From positions 1 through 44,982 of the forward strand of contig JAITJZ010000077.1 in NCBI GenBank assembly GCA_031278655.1: a DNA stretch of 44,982 nucleotides, written 5' to 3'. Origin of the DNA: Bifidobacteriaceae bacterium. GTDB lineage: Bacteria; Actinomycetota; Actinomycetes; Actinomycetales; WQXJ01. How positions within the stretch are numbered: the stretch's first letter is position 1; each line of letters begins with the position of its first letter. The position numbers and the translations under genes were made by a program. Below, in pieces: positions 1 to 7,674 of the stretch. The notes below the pieces were generated by a model, which was not told where the DNA came from, ran no database searches, and saw only the letters and a program-made list of their open reading frames with translations.

Positions 1-779
1 GAGTCGCCGGCGTTGTCGCCGGTGCAGTCCGCGATGGTGCCGGGGTTGCGCGGGTCGTCCTCGTCGATCTTGAAGACGATCTTCATCAGGTCGGAGCCGA
101 TGTCCGCGATCTTGGTGAAAATGCCGCCCGCGATTCGCAGCGCGGAGGCCCCCAGTGATTCGCCGATGGCGAAGCCGATGAAGCACGAGCCGGCGATGTC
201 CCCCGGCAGGAACAGCAGGATGACCAGCATCAACAGCAGTTCGAGCGAGATCAGGACCATGCCGATGGACATGCCCGAGCGCATTGGGATGGCGTGCACC
301 GGCCAGGGCTGGCCCTTGAGCGAGGCTTGCGCTGTGCGCGAGTTGGCGAAGGTGTTGACCCTGATGCCGAACCACGCCACTGAGAACGATCCGGCCATGC
401 CGATCAGCGAAAACGCGATGATGATGGCCACGCGGCCCCAGCTGAAGTTGATGGCGAATTTGTAGTAGATGACGATCACGGCGGCGATGAAGGCCCACAG
501 GATCAGCAGGAAGCGGCCTTGTTTGAGGAGGTAGGCCTTGCAGGTGGCGAAGATCAGTTCGGAGACGTTGCGCATCGCTGGGTGCACCGGCAGGGCCTTC
601 AGCTTGAGGTAGGTCCAGCCGCCGAAGGCGAGCCCCAACAGGCACACTGCCAGGGCTATGAGCAGCACTGACTGGCCGGTCAGCCCGCCGCCGAGGTCGA
701 TTTGGCCGACTGGCGGCAGTTTGAGGTTGGCCTCGCCGCCGTGCGGTTCGTTGAGCGCCATGGGCAGGCTGGGATACAT
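1..779 (-). CDS. hppA: membrane-bound ion-pumping pyrophosphatase, N-terminal 259 residues (truncated by window edge)
   Basis: This enzyme couples PPi hydrolysis to H+ and/or Na+ export across the cytoplasmic membrane. The frame is open from ATG at 779, with a GGAGG box just upstream, to base 3 without a stop, so about a third of a roughly 700-residue protein is seen. Residues 36-60 and 80-105 look like membrane helices. Near residues 195-259 are the family segments GFAIGESLGASALRIAGG, ADIGSDLMKIVFKI, EDDPRNPGTIADCTGDNAGD. The PPi-binding stretch departs from the usual DxxxxxxxKxE spacing (common form DVGADLVGKVE). From memory, this form belongs to a divergent subfamily that includes Cellulomonas fimi and Chlorobium limicola enzymes, reported as Na+-regulated H+ pumps. 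Family assignment is secure; ion specificity is inference. Confidence 0.93.
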   Translation of the reverse strand, partial: MYPSLPMALNEPHGGEANLKLPPVGQIDLGGGLTGQSVLLIALAVCLLGLAFGGWTYLKLKALPVHPAMRNVSELIFATCKAYLLKQGRFLLILWAFIAAVIVIYYKFAINFSWGRVAIIIAFSLIGMAGSFSVAWFGIRVNTFANSRTAQASLKGQPWPVHAIPMRSGMSIGMVLISLELLLMLVILLFLPGDIAGSCFIGFAIGESLGASALRIAGGIFTKIADIGSDLMKIVFKIDEDDPRNPGTIADCTGDNAGD

Positions 780-1096
780 CTTGACCTCCGGACTGAGACT
801 GTGCTGCAGGGGCCGGTGGCCGCGTTGTCAAGCGGGTTCAGGGTCTATGCCCTTGATCGCGTGAGCATCGGCGCCCGAATCCCCAACCGTAGAGCGTAGA
901 CGTGAATCGAACTGGCAAGGCGGTCAATCGTCCCAGCCGGGTTTTCGTTGCCCGATGCCGTGCGCCGGTTCTTGGTTGAGGGTTGCGTCGCGCTCGCCAT
1001 CAGGTGAGACCGTTGGCGCCGCTTGGGCGGTTTGGGCCCGGCTCGTTCAGGCTGGGTTGGCGGTGGTTTGGGCTGGACAAAGGGGGGAGGCCCGGC
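780..1096. other. intergenic region between divergent hppA and AEC carrier genes
   Basis: The 317 bp hold no supportable gene. Both flanking genes start here, in opposite directions. The only structure seen is one exact copy of the 12-mer GCCCGATGCCGT at 950-961 and the GGGGGGAGG ribosome binding site of the rightward gene. No convincing paired -35/-10 was found. Confidence 0.6.
950..961 (+). repeat. copy 1 of interspersed 12-mer GCCCGATGCCGT
   Basis: Exact copy, intergenic, about 135 bp before the start of the AEC carrier gene. Confidence 0.75.
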
Positions 1097-2023
1097 ATGT
1101 CGATGCTGCTGGGGGCGCTGGCGCCGATAGTGGTTTGTTTGGGTTTGGGGTTCTTGGCCGGCGCCCGGCATGATTTCACCGCGCCGCAGGCGGCCGTCCT
1201 CAACCGCATGGTGATGCTTTACGCGTTGCCGTTGTCGCTGTTCGCCGGGGTCATGGCGGTGCCTCGGGAGCGTTTGTTCTCGAATCTGGCGGTGTTGGCT
1301 TGGATCGTCGGCGCGATGACTGTCGGGTGGGTGGTGGTGTTTGCGGTGGCGCGCTATTGGGCGCGCCGTCCTGCCCCGGTGGCGGCTTTGCAGGCCTTGG
1401 CCATCAGTTCGCCGGCGGTGCCCTTTGTCGGCTCGAGCGTTTTGCCTGATCTTTTCCACAGCGAGGCGGCCTTGGCGATCGCCATCGGCTCTTTGGTGGT
1501 GAATATTGTCCAGGTGCCGATGGCCATGGCGGTGTTGACCCGCGCTGGGCTGACCCGCGCTGGGCTGACCGCTGGCGCGAACTTGCGCCGGACCTTTGCC
1601 GAGCCGGTGGTGTGGTCGCCGTTGGCGGCGTTCGCGCTGGTGGCCTTGGGTGTTGGGCTGCCGCGGGCGGTGGCTGGTTCGCTGACGTTGCTGGGGCAGG
1701 CGACCGGCGGGGTGGCTTTGTTCGCATCGGGCGCGACCATGTTCGCGCAGAAGGTGTCCGTGTCGAGGATGGTCTGGGTCAATGTGGCCGCCCGCAACTT
1801 GCTCATGCCCGCCCTGGTTTGGGGGTTGATGGCGGCGGCTGGGGTTGGAGGCTCCACAACGGCGTTGGTCGTGGCCACGCTGGCGATTCCGAGTGGCTCG
1901 ATCGGGACCATTTTGGCGATCCGGTTCGAGACGGCGACCCGGGAGTTGGCTTCGACGTTGTTTGTTTCGACGGTCACTTCGGCTTTGACGATGGGGCTGT
2001 TTCTGTTTTGGACGGGGGCTTGA
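1097..2023 (+). CDS. AEC (auxin efflux carrier) family permease
   Basis: The 308-residue product is a secondary transporter of the AEC family, whose bacterial members move malonate, malate or other small carboxylates; the substrate here is unknown. The start is ATG 1097, directly behind a strong GGGGGGAGG box; the frame extends further upstream but that part is not membrane-like. About ten hydrophobic segments alternate with short loops, for example MLLGALAPIVVCLGLGF at residues 3-19. The loop near residues 150-160 contains TRAGL twice, encoded by a tandem 15-bp duplication. The C-terminal half has the family's glycine-rich helices (ATLAIPSGSIGTI). It stands alone, with hppA divergent and hsp20 downstream under its own control. 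Family call is good; function is not predicted. Confidence 0.85.
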   Translation: MSMLLGALAPIVVCLGLGFLAGARHDFTAPQAAVLNRMVMLYALPLSLFAGVMAVPRERLFSNLAVLAWIVGAMTVGWVVVFAVARYWARRPAPVAALQALAISSPAVPFVGSSVLPDLFHSEAALAIAIGSLVVNIVQVPMAMAVLTRAGLTRAGLTAGANLRRTFAEPVVWSPLAAFALVALGVGLPRAVAGSLTLLGQATGGVALFASGATMFAQKVSVSRMVWVNVAARNLLMPALVWGLMAAAGVGGSTTALVVATLAIPSGSIGTILAIRFETATRELASTLFVSTVTSALTMGLFLFWTGA

Positions 2024-2034
2024 TCGTCACCAAT

Positions 2035-2083
2035 CTTGAGTCACGGTGGCTCAACTTTGTGGGTTGAGTGTGGTACGCTCAAC
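2035..2083 (+). promoter_or_regulatory. two HAIR-type inverted repeats (HspR boxes) upstream of hsp20
   Basis: CTTGAGT-N7-GCTCAAC at 2035-2055 and GTTGAGT-N7-GCTCAAC at 2063-2083 match the HAIR consensus CTTGAGT-N7-ACTCAAG, with centres 28 bp apart. HspR represses heat-shock genes in actinobacteria from such sites, so hsp20 probably belongs to that regulon. The hspR gene is not in the window. Confidence 0.8.
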
Positions 2084-2141
2084 TTTGGCCGGTTTGATTC
2101 CGGCCACCGCAATCAATCAACCAACCGCAAGGAGGAAAGTC

Positions 2142-2573
2142 ATGGCAGCGCATCCTTTTGATCCCTTCCGCGAGATTGATCGCCTGTTTGGGCAGGTCGG
2201 CCAGGCCGCGGCGGCCCAGGCGCGGATCATGCCGATGGATCTCTACCGTCAGGGCGACGTCTTCGTGGTCAAGGTCGATCTGCCGGGAGTGAACTCTGAC
2301 AGCATCGACATCGACGTGGATGACAGGACCCTGACCATCAGGGCGGAGCGGCCGCCGGTGGAATTGGACGCCAGCGACCCCAACTCCACCTGGCTCAGCC
2401 GCGAGCGGACCACCGGGTCCTTCGCCCGCCAGATCTCGCTCGGCACCGGGCTCGACCTCAGCCGGATCGACGCCGGTTATCACGACGGCGTCCTGACCCT
2501 GACCATTCCGGTGGCCGAGGAAGCCAAGCCGCGCAAGATCTCCGTGCGCACAGAACCGGTCATCGAAGGTTGA
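2142..2573 (+). CDS. hsp20: Hsp20/alpha-crystallin small heat shock protein
   Basis: This 143-residue ATP-independent holdase chaperone binds unfolding proteins in the cytoplasm. ATG 2142 follows AAGGAGGAAAG at ideal spacing; in-frame codons before it lie in the operator region and are not counted. The N-terminal arm has the PFDPFREIDRLFGQ motif (residues 5-18). The alpha-crystallin domain runs from about residue 28 (MPMDLYRQGDVFVVKVDLPG) to 133, with the GVLTLTIPVAE closing strand near residues 116-126. The length is normal. Two HAIR boxes 60-110 bp upstream imply HspR repression and heat induction. It appears monocistronic, although recQ starts only 30 bp downstream. Confidence 0.95.
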   Translation: MAAHPFDPFREIDRLFGQVGQAAAAQARIMPMDLYRQGDVFVVKVDLPGVNSDSIDIDVDDRTLTIRAERPPVELDASDPNSTWLSRERTTGSFARQISLGTGLDLSRIDAGYHDGVLTLTIPVAEEAKPRKISVRTEPVIEG

Positions 2574-2602
2574 CTGTCGGAGGCCTCCGTTAGCCTCAGG
2601 GC

Positions 2603-4516
2603 GTGACGAATTCGGATGACGAAGCCCTGCGCGTCCTGCGCGACGTCTTTGGGCACCGGGAGTTCCGGGGCCATCAGGCGGCGGCGGTCAGGCAGGTGGC
2701 CGGCGGTGGCGACGCCATCGTCCTGATGCCGACCGGCGGCGGGAAGTCTTTGTGCTACCAAATCCCGGCGCTGCTGCGGCCGGGCGTCGGCGTGGTCATC
2801 TCGCCGCTGATCGCCCTGATGGAGGACCAGGTCGCGGCCGTGCGCGAACTGGGGGTGAGGGCCGCGTACCTGAACTCGTCGCTGGCGGCGAGCGCCCAAC
2901 AGGAGGTCGAGCGGCAATTCCTGGCGGGCGAGTTGGACCTGCTCTACGTGGCGCCGGAACGGCTGTTGACGCCGGAGACGCTGGCCCTGCTGGCCCGCCA
3001 ACGGATCGCTCTTTTCGCCATCGACGAGGCCCATTGCGTCTCCCAGTGGGGCCACGACTTCAGACCGGACTACCTGGAGTTGCACGCCCTGGCGCGGCGC
3101 TGGCCGGATGTGCCCCGGGTGGCGTTGACCGCCACCGCCACCCAGGCGACGCGCCGCGAGATCGTCGAACGCTTGGCGCTGGGCGAGGCGCGGCAGTTCG
3201 TCGCCTCCTTCGACCGGCCCAACATCCAGTACCGGATCGAGCCGAAGGCGAGCCCGAATCAGCAGTTGGTCAGCTTCATCCGGGCCGAGCACCCGGGCCA
3301 GAGCGGGATTGTCTACGCGCTGGCGCGGGCCACCACCGAGCGGTTGGCCCAGCATTTGTGTGACAGCGGCATCGAGGCGGTGGCCTATCACGCGGGCATG
3401 GAGGCGGCGGCGCGTCGCGCCGTCCAGCGCCGCTTCCTGCGCGAAGACGGTCTGACGGTGGTCGCCACCATCGCCTTCGGCATGGGGATCGACAAACCGG
3501 ACGTGCGCTTCGTGGCGCACGTCGATCTGCCCCGCTCGGTCGAGGGTTACTACCAGGAGACCGGCCGGGCGGGCCGCGACGGCGAGCCCGCGACCGCCTG
3601 GATGGCCTACGGCTTGGCCGATGTCGTCCGCCAGCGCCACTTCATCGCCGAGTCCGCCGGTGACCTGGAGTACCGCCGCGCCGCCGGCGCCCGCCTCGAC
3701 GCCATGTTGGCGCTGTGCGAGACGGCGCAGTGCCGCCGCGCCAACCTGCTGGCCTACTTCGGCGAGTCGATGGGGCCTTGTGGGAACTGCGACACCTGCC
3801 TGAATCCGCCTCAGACCTGGGACGGCACTGTCGTCGCGCAGAAGCTGTTGTCGACGGTGGTGCGCCTGGACCGCGAGCGCCGCCAGCGCTACGGGGCCGG
3901 GCACGTCATCGACATCCTGCGCGGGCGGCGCACCGAGCGGGTCGCCCGCCACGGCCACGACACGCTTTCGACCTGGGGTTTGGGCGCCGACTTGGACGAT
4001 GCCGAGTGGCGGGCCGTGGTTCGGCAGTTGCTCGCCAGCGGCGATCTTGAGGTTGAGGCCGGTGGTCACGGCGTGCTGGCCGCCACGGATCGCGCCTGGG
4101 AGGTCATGCGCGGCCAGCGGCCGGTGGCGTTTCGCCGCGAGCTGGCCGGGCCGACGGCCAAACGCCCGCGCCGGGCCGCGGGCGCTGGGCCGGGTGGCGG
4201 AGTTGGCGGCGGTGTCCCGCCGGCCGAATTGAGCGCTGAACAACTGGCCGTGTTCGAGTCGTTGCGCCAGTGGCGGGCGGCGGCCGCCCGGGAGCGGTCT
4301 GTGCCCGCCTACGTCATCTTCCACGACGCGACTCTGCGGGCTTTGGCCCAGGAGCGCCCGGCGGACTTGGCCGCCCTGGCGGGCGTGCCCGGCATCGGCC
4401 AGGCCAAATTGGCGGCCCACGGCCAGGCCTTGCTGGAACTGCTCGCCGACCACGGCGCCGAATCGGCCGCTGCCGCCGGGGTCCCAGGAACTGCCGCCCC
4501 CGAAAATCCATGTTAG
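2603..4516 (+). CDS. recQ: ATP-dependent DNA helicase RecQ
   Basis: A 637-residue 3'-5' DNA helicase of recombination and fork repair. Walker A is TGGGKS with K48, the DEAH box is at 141-144, the aromatic-rich loop is AHCVSQWGHDF, and motif VI is QETGRAGRDG at 318-327. Zinc ligands are C372, C377, C393 and C396 or C399. An RQC winged helix follows (about 405-500), then a Gly/Pro/Arg-rich linker (about 515-540) and an HRDC domain (about 545-620) for DNA binding. The start is GTG 2603; a GGAGG lies upstream but rather far, so the start is slightly uncertain. The stop codon TAG (4514-4516) lies inside the 12-bp operator of the iol operon, so recQ transcription runs directly into that regulatory site. 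Confidence 0.96.
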   Translation: MTNSDDEALRVLRDVFGHREFRGHQAAAVRQVAGGGDAIVLMPTGGGKSLCYQIPALLRPGVGVVISPLIALMEDQVAAVRELGVRAAYLNSSLAASAQQEVERQFLAGELDLLYVAPERLLTPETLALLARQRIALFAIDEAHCVSQWGHDFRPDYLELHALARRWPDVPRVALTATATQATRREIVERLALGEARQFVASFDRPNIQYRIEPKASPNQQLVSFIRAEHPGQSGIVYALARATTERLAQHLCDSGIEAVAYHAGMEAAARRAVQRRFLREDGLTVVATIAFGMGIDKPDVRFVAHVDLPRSVEGYYQETGRAGRDGEPATAWMAYGLADVVRQRHFIAESAGDLEYRRAAGARLDAMLALCETAQCRRANLLAYFGESMGPCGNCDTCLNPPQTWDGTVVAQKLLSTVVRLDRERRQRYGAGHVIDILRGRRTERVARHGHDTLSTWGLGADLDDAEWRAVVRQLLASGDLEVEAGGHGVLAATDRAWEVMRGQRPVAFRRELAGPTAKRPRRAAGAGPGGGVGGGVPPAELSAEQLAVFESLRQWRAAAARERSVPAYVIFHDATLRALAQERPADLAALAGVPGIGQAKLAAHGQALLELLADHGAESAAAAGVPGTAAPENPC

Positions 4517-4542
4517 GACATTCCGTCAAAGTGTGTTAGGCT
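4510..4542 (+). promoter_or_regulatory. iolD promoter region with operator ATGTTAGGACAT
   Basis: ATGTTAGGACAT at 4510-4521 is identical to the site before iolB and close to the one before iolE. It overlaps the recQ stop codon. TAGGCT at 4537-4542 is a plausible -10 hexamer; the -35 is poor. On the complementary strand the core reads TGTCCTAACA, which fits the IolR motif recalled for Corynebacterium glutamicum (KGWCHTRACA). Confidence 0.65.
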
Positions 4543-4585
4543 CCTGCGGCGACAGAGTAGTTGACTTCAAGAAGGGACGGCCAAA

Positions 4586-6532
4586 GTGGACCAGTCCAAG
4601 AGCCAGATCGCCGCCGCCGGCGGCACTGTCAGGCTGACCGTTGGTCAAGCGGTCGTAAGGTTCCTCAGCCAGCAGCACTCCGAGCGCGACGGCGCCGAAC
4701 GGCGCCTGATCCAAGGCGTCTTCGGAATCTTTGGCCATGGCAACGTCTGCGGGCTCGGCCAAGCCCTGCTCCAAAACGAGATCGATCCAGCCGACGGCGA
4801 GGACAAACTCGAGTACTACCTGGGGCGCAACGAACAAGGCGCGGTCCACATCGGCGCCGCCTTCGCCAAGGCCTCCAAGCGCCTCAGCACACTGGCAGCC
4901 ACCTCATCGATCGGCCCCGGCGCCGCCAACATGATCACCGGCGCGGCCCTGGCCACCACCAACCGCCTGCCCGTGCTGCTGCTGCCGAGCGACATCTTCG
5001 CCACCCGCGCCCCCGACCCGGTGCTCCAGCAACTCGAGGACCCCACCAGCCCTGACATCTCCGTCAACGACTGCTTCAAGCCGGTCTCGCGCTTCTTCGC
5101 CCGCGTCAACCGGCCCGAACAGTTGATAACCGCGCTGATGGGCGCCATGCGCGTGCTGACCGACCCGGCCGAGACCGGCGCCGTCACCATTTCCCTGCCC
5201 CAGGACGTCCAAGCCGAGGCCTTCGACTGGCCGGTCGAGTTGTTCGACAAGCGCGTCTGGCACATCGCCCGCCCGCCCGCCGAGCCGGCCCAACTGCGCC
5301 GCGCGGCCGAACTCATCCGCCAATCCGCCCGCCCGCTGATCGTGGCCGGAGGCGGCGTGGTCTATTCCGAGGCCGATGCCGCGCTCAGGGCTTTGGCCGC
5401 CGCCACCGGCATCCCGGTGGCTGACACCCAGGCCGGCAAAGGCGCGATCAACTGGGATCACCCCCAGGCGGTCGGCGGTGTTGGGGCGACCGGCGCCCAC
5501 GCCGCCAACCACTTGGCGGCCGAGGCCGACGTCGTGATCGGCATCGGAACCCGGTACTCGGACTTCACCACGGCATCGCGCACCCAATTCCGCAACCCGG
5601 ACGTGCGCTTCGTCAACATCAACGTGGCGGCCTTCGACGCCGCCAAACAATCTGGCCTGATGGTGGTCGCCGACGCGCGCGCCGCCATCGAGGCCCTCGC
5701 CGGCGAACTCAGCGGTTACCGCGTCAGCCCCGACCACGAGCGGCGGATCGCCGCCGAGCGCGCCGCCTGGGCCGAGATCACCGACCGCTGCTACCACCTG
5801 GGCCACGGCCCGCTGCCGGCCCAAACCGAGGTCTTCGGCGCGCTGAACGAACTGATGGGGCCGGATGACGTGGTCATCAACGCGGCCGGGTCCATGCCCG
5901 GCGACCTCCAGGCGCTCTGGCGGGCCCAGAACTCGCGCGCTTACCACGTCGAATACGCCTTCTCCTGCATGGGCTATGAGATTCCGGCGGCGCTCGGCGT
6001 CAAGCTGGCCGTGCCGGATCACGATGTCGTGGCCATAGTTGGCGACGGCACCTACCAAATGCTGCCGATGGAGCTGGCGACGATTGTGCAAGAAGGCGTC
6101 AAGGTCATCTTCGTGTTGTTGCAAAACCACGGCTTCGCCTCGATCGGGGCGCTCAGCGAGTCGCACGGCTCGCAGCGCTTCGGCACCAAGTACCTGCGGC
6201 GCAACCCGGCCACGGGCCGCCTGGACGGGCCGCCCACACCAGTCGACATCGCCGCCAACGCCGCCAGTTGGGGGCTGGAAGTCATCAAGGCCCGCACCAT
6301 CGCGGACTTCAAGGACGCCTACCGCCAGGCGGTCGCCGCCAGCGGGCCGGTCATGATCTACATCGAGACCGACCTGGAGGGGCCGAACCCGCCCAACGAC
6401 TCATGGTGGGACGTGCCGGTGGCGGAGGTCTCAAGCCTGGAGTCGACCGCCAAGGCTCGGGCCGAATATGTGGCCGCCAAGGCCAACCAGCGCCCACTCA
6501 TCAAGCCATCGCCGGAAAGGGAAACACCATGA
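4586..6532 (+). CDS. iolD: IolD, 3D-trihydroxycyclohexane-1,2-dione acylhydrolase (ThDP-dependent)
   Basis: The 648-residue ThDP enzyme opens the ring of 3D-(3,5/4)-trihydroxycyclohexane-1,2-dione to 5-deoxyglucuronate, the third step of myo-inositol degradation. The catalytic glutamate is E83 in GRNEQGAVH, followed by the ThDP-family stretch SSIGPGAANMITGAAL. The central domain begins near residue 240 (RPLIVAGGGVVYSEADAAL). The diphosphate-binding GDG is at 486-488, and NHGF lies about 30 residues later. IolD-specific landmarks include the FGIFGHGNVCGLGQAL stretch and RFGTKYLRRN. The ATG start follows AAGAAGGGACGG. It is the first gene of a four-gene run; its final TGA overlaps the next ATG by 4 bp (ATGA), implying translational coupling. 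Confidence 0.97.
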   Translation: MDQSKSQIAAAGGTVRLTVGQAVVRFLSQQHSERDGAERRLIQGVFGIFGHGNVCGLGQALLQNEIDPADGEDKLEYYLGRNEQGAVHIGAAFAKASKRLSTLAATSSIGPGAANMITGAALATTNRLPVLLLPSDIFATRAPDPVLQQLEDPTSPDISVNDCFKPVSRFFARVNRPEQLITALMGAMRVLTDPAETGAVTISLPQDVQAEAFDWPVELFDKRVWHIARPPAEPAQLRRAAELIRQSARPLIVAGGGVVYSEADAALRALAAATGIPVADTQAGKGAINWDHPQAVGGVGATGAHAANHLAAEADVVIGIGTRYSDFTTASRTQFRNPDVRFVNINVAAFDAAKQSGLMVVADARAAIEALAGELSGYRVSPDHERRIAAERAAWAEITDRCYHLGHGPLPAQTEVFGALNELMGPDDVVINAAGSMPGDLQALWRAQNSRAYHVEYAFSCMGYEIPAALGVKLAVPDHDVVAIVGDGTYQMLPMELATIVQEGVKVIFVLLQNHGFASIGALSESHGSQRFGTKYLRRNPATGRLDGPPTPVDIAANAASWGLEVIKARTIADFKDAYRQAVAASGPVMIYIETDLEGPNPPNDSWWDVPVAEVSSLESTAKARAEYVAAKANQRPLIKPSPERETP

Positions 6533-7611
6533 CTGCCGCTGTCGCAACGGCCAGCCCGTTGCTGCAAATGACCAAGACTCAGCCGACCGCGCTCTGGAAC
6601 GACTCAGCCGACCCGCGCGAGTTGGCGCAGGCGATCGCCTGGGGGGCGGTCGGCGCCACCTGCAACCCGGTGATCGCCCTCAATTGCGTCAAGGCGGACC
6701 AACCGCGCTGGCGGGCGCGCATCGCTGAGCTGGCTGCCGGCCACCCCACCGCCACAGAGTCCGAACTGGGCTGGAAGGTGGTCGAGGAACTGTCCGTTGA
6801 AGCCGCCAAACTGCTCGAGCCGGCCTTCGCCGAATACGACGGCGTCAACGGGCGGTTGTCGGTGCAGACCGACCCGCGGCTGCACCGCAACCCCGAAGCC
6901 CTGGCTGACCAGGCGGAACGCTTCTCAAAGCTGGCGGACAACATCATCGTCAAGATTCCTGCCACCGCCACCGGGCTGGTGGCGATCGAGGAGGCGACCT
7001 ACCGCGGCGTCTCGGTCAACGTCACCGTCTCATTCACCGCCGCCCAAGCCGTGGCCGCCGGCCAGGCCATCGAACGCGGTCTGAAGCGGCGCCAGGCCGC
7101 CGGCCTCGACACCTCGACCATGGGTCCGGTCGTCACCATCATGGTCGGCCGTCTCGATGATTGGATGCGTGACGTGGTCAAACGCGACCGCATCGCCATC
7201 GACCCGGGTTACTTGGAATGGGCCGGGGTGGCCGCCTTCAAACGCGCCCACCGGGTCTTTCAAGAACTCGGCCTGAGCGCGCGCCTGCTCTCGGCCGCCT
7301 TCCGGAACGTCATGCATTTGACGGAGTTCGTCGGCGGCAATGTTGTGGTGTCACCGCCGTTTGGCTGGCAGGCGCTGATCAACGACAACCAGCTTGAGCT
7401 GCCGGCGCGGATGGACGCCCCTGTGGCGGACCACATCTTGCGCGGCCTGCTTGACCGCGTCCCCGAGTTCCGCCGGGCCTACGAGCCGGACGGCTTGACC
7501 CCGGCGGAGTTCGACAGCTTCGGGGCGACCCGCAAGACTCTGCGCCAATTCCTCGACGCCGACGCGGGGCTCGACGCCCTGGTGCGCGAGGTCCTGATCC
7601 CGGCGCCCTGA
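6529..7611 (+). CDS. transaldolase-family Schiff-base aldolase in the inositol operon
   Basis: A 360-residue TIM-barrel enzyme of the transaldolase family. The N-terminal strand (LWNDSADPRELAQAIAWGA) and TCNPVIAL correspond to the family's aspartate and TTNPS segments, and K142 in IIVKIPATATG is the expected Schiff-base lysine. A frame-wide extension upstream of ATG 6529 exists, but it overlaps iolD and is not protein-like. The ATG overlaps the iolD stop. The sequence differs from the housekeeping actinobacterial Tal, and its place in an inositol operon suggests a dedicated C-C bond cleavage. One possibility is that it replaces IolJ on 2-deoxy-5-keto-gluconate 6-phosphate; alternatively it processes triose or pentose phosphates. 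The reaction is inference; the family is clear. Confidence 0.85.
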   Translation: MTAAVATASPLLQMTKTQPTALWNDSADPRELAQAIAWGAVGATCNPVIALNCVKADQPRWRARIAELAAGHPTATESELGWKVVEELSVEAAKLLEPAFAEYDGVNGRLSVQTDPRLHRNPEALADQAERFSKLADNIIVKIPATATGLVAIEEATYRGVSVNVTVSFTAAQAVAAGQAIERGLKRRQAAGLDTSTMGPVVTIMVGRLDDWMRDVVKRDRIAIDPGYLEWAGVAAFKRAHRVFQELGLSARLLSAAFRNVMHLTEFVGGNVVVSPPFGWQALINDNQLELPARMDAPVADHILRGLLDRVPEFRRAYEPDGLTPAEFDSFGATRKTLRQFLDADAGLDALVREVLIPAP

Positions 7612-7674
7612 CAGCGCCCGCCCCGCCGCGCCCAAACCACCCGCAATGAAAGATCCACAGGAGTTATCGAGACT

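Noticed and set aside
826-831. TTGACA on the minus strand as a -35 for hppA
   Set aside because: No acceptable -10 hexamer lies 16-19 bp downstream.
2480-4453. 657-codon frame antisense to recQ
   Set aside because: High GC removes stop codons on the opposite strand. Composition is Arg/Gly/Gln-rich with no recognisable domain, while recQ is unambiguous.
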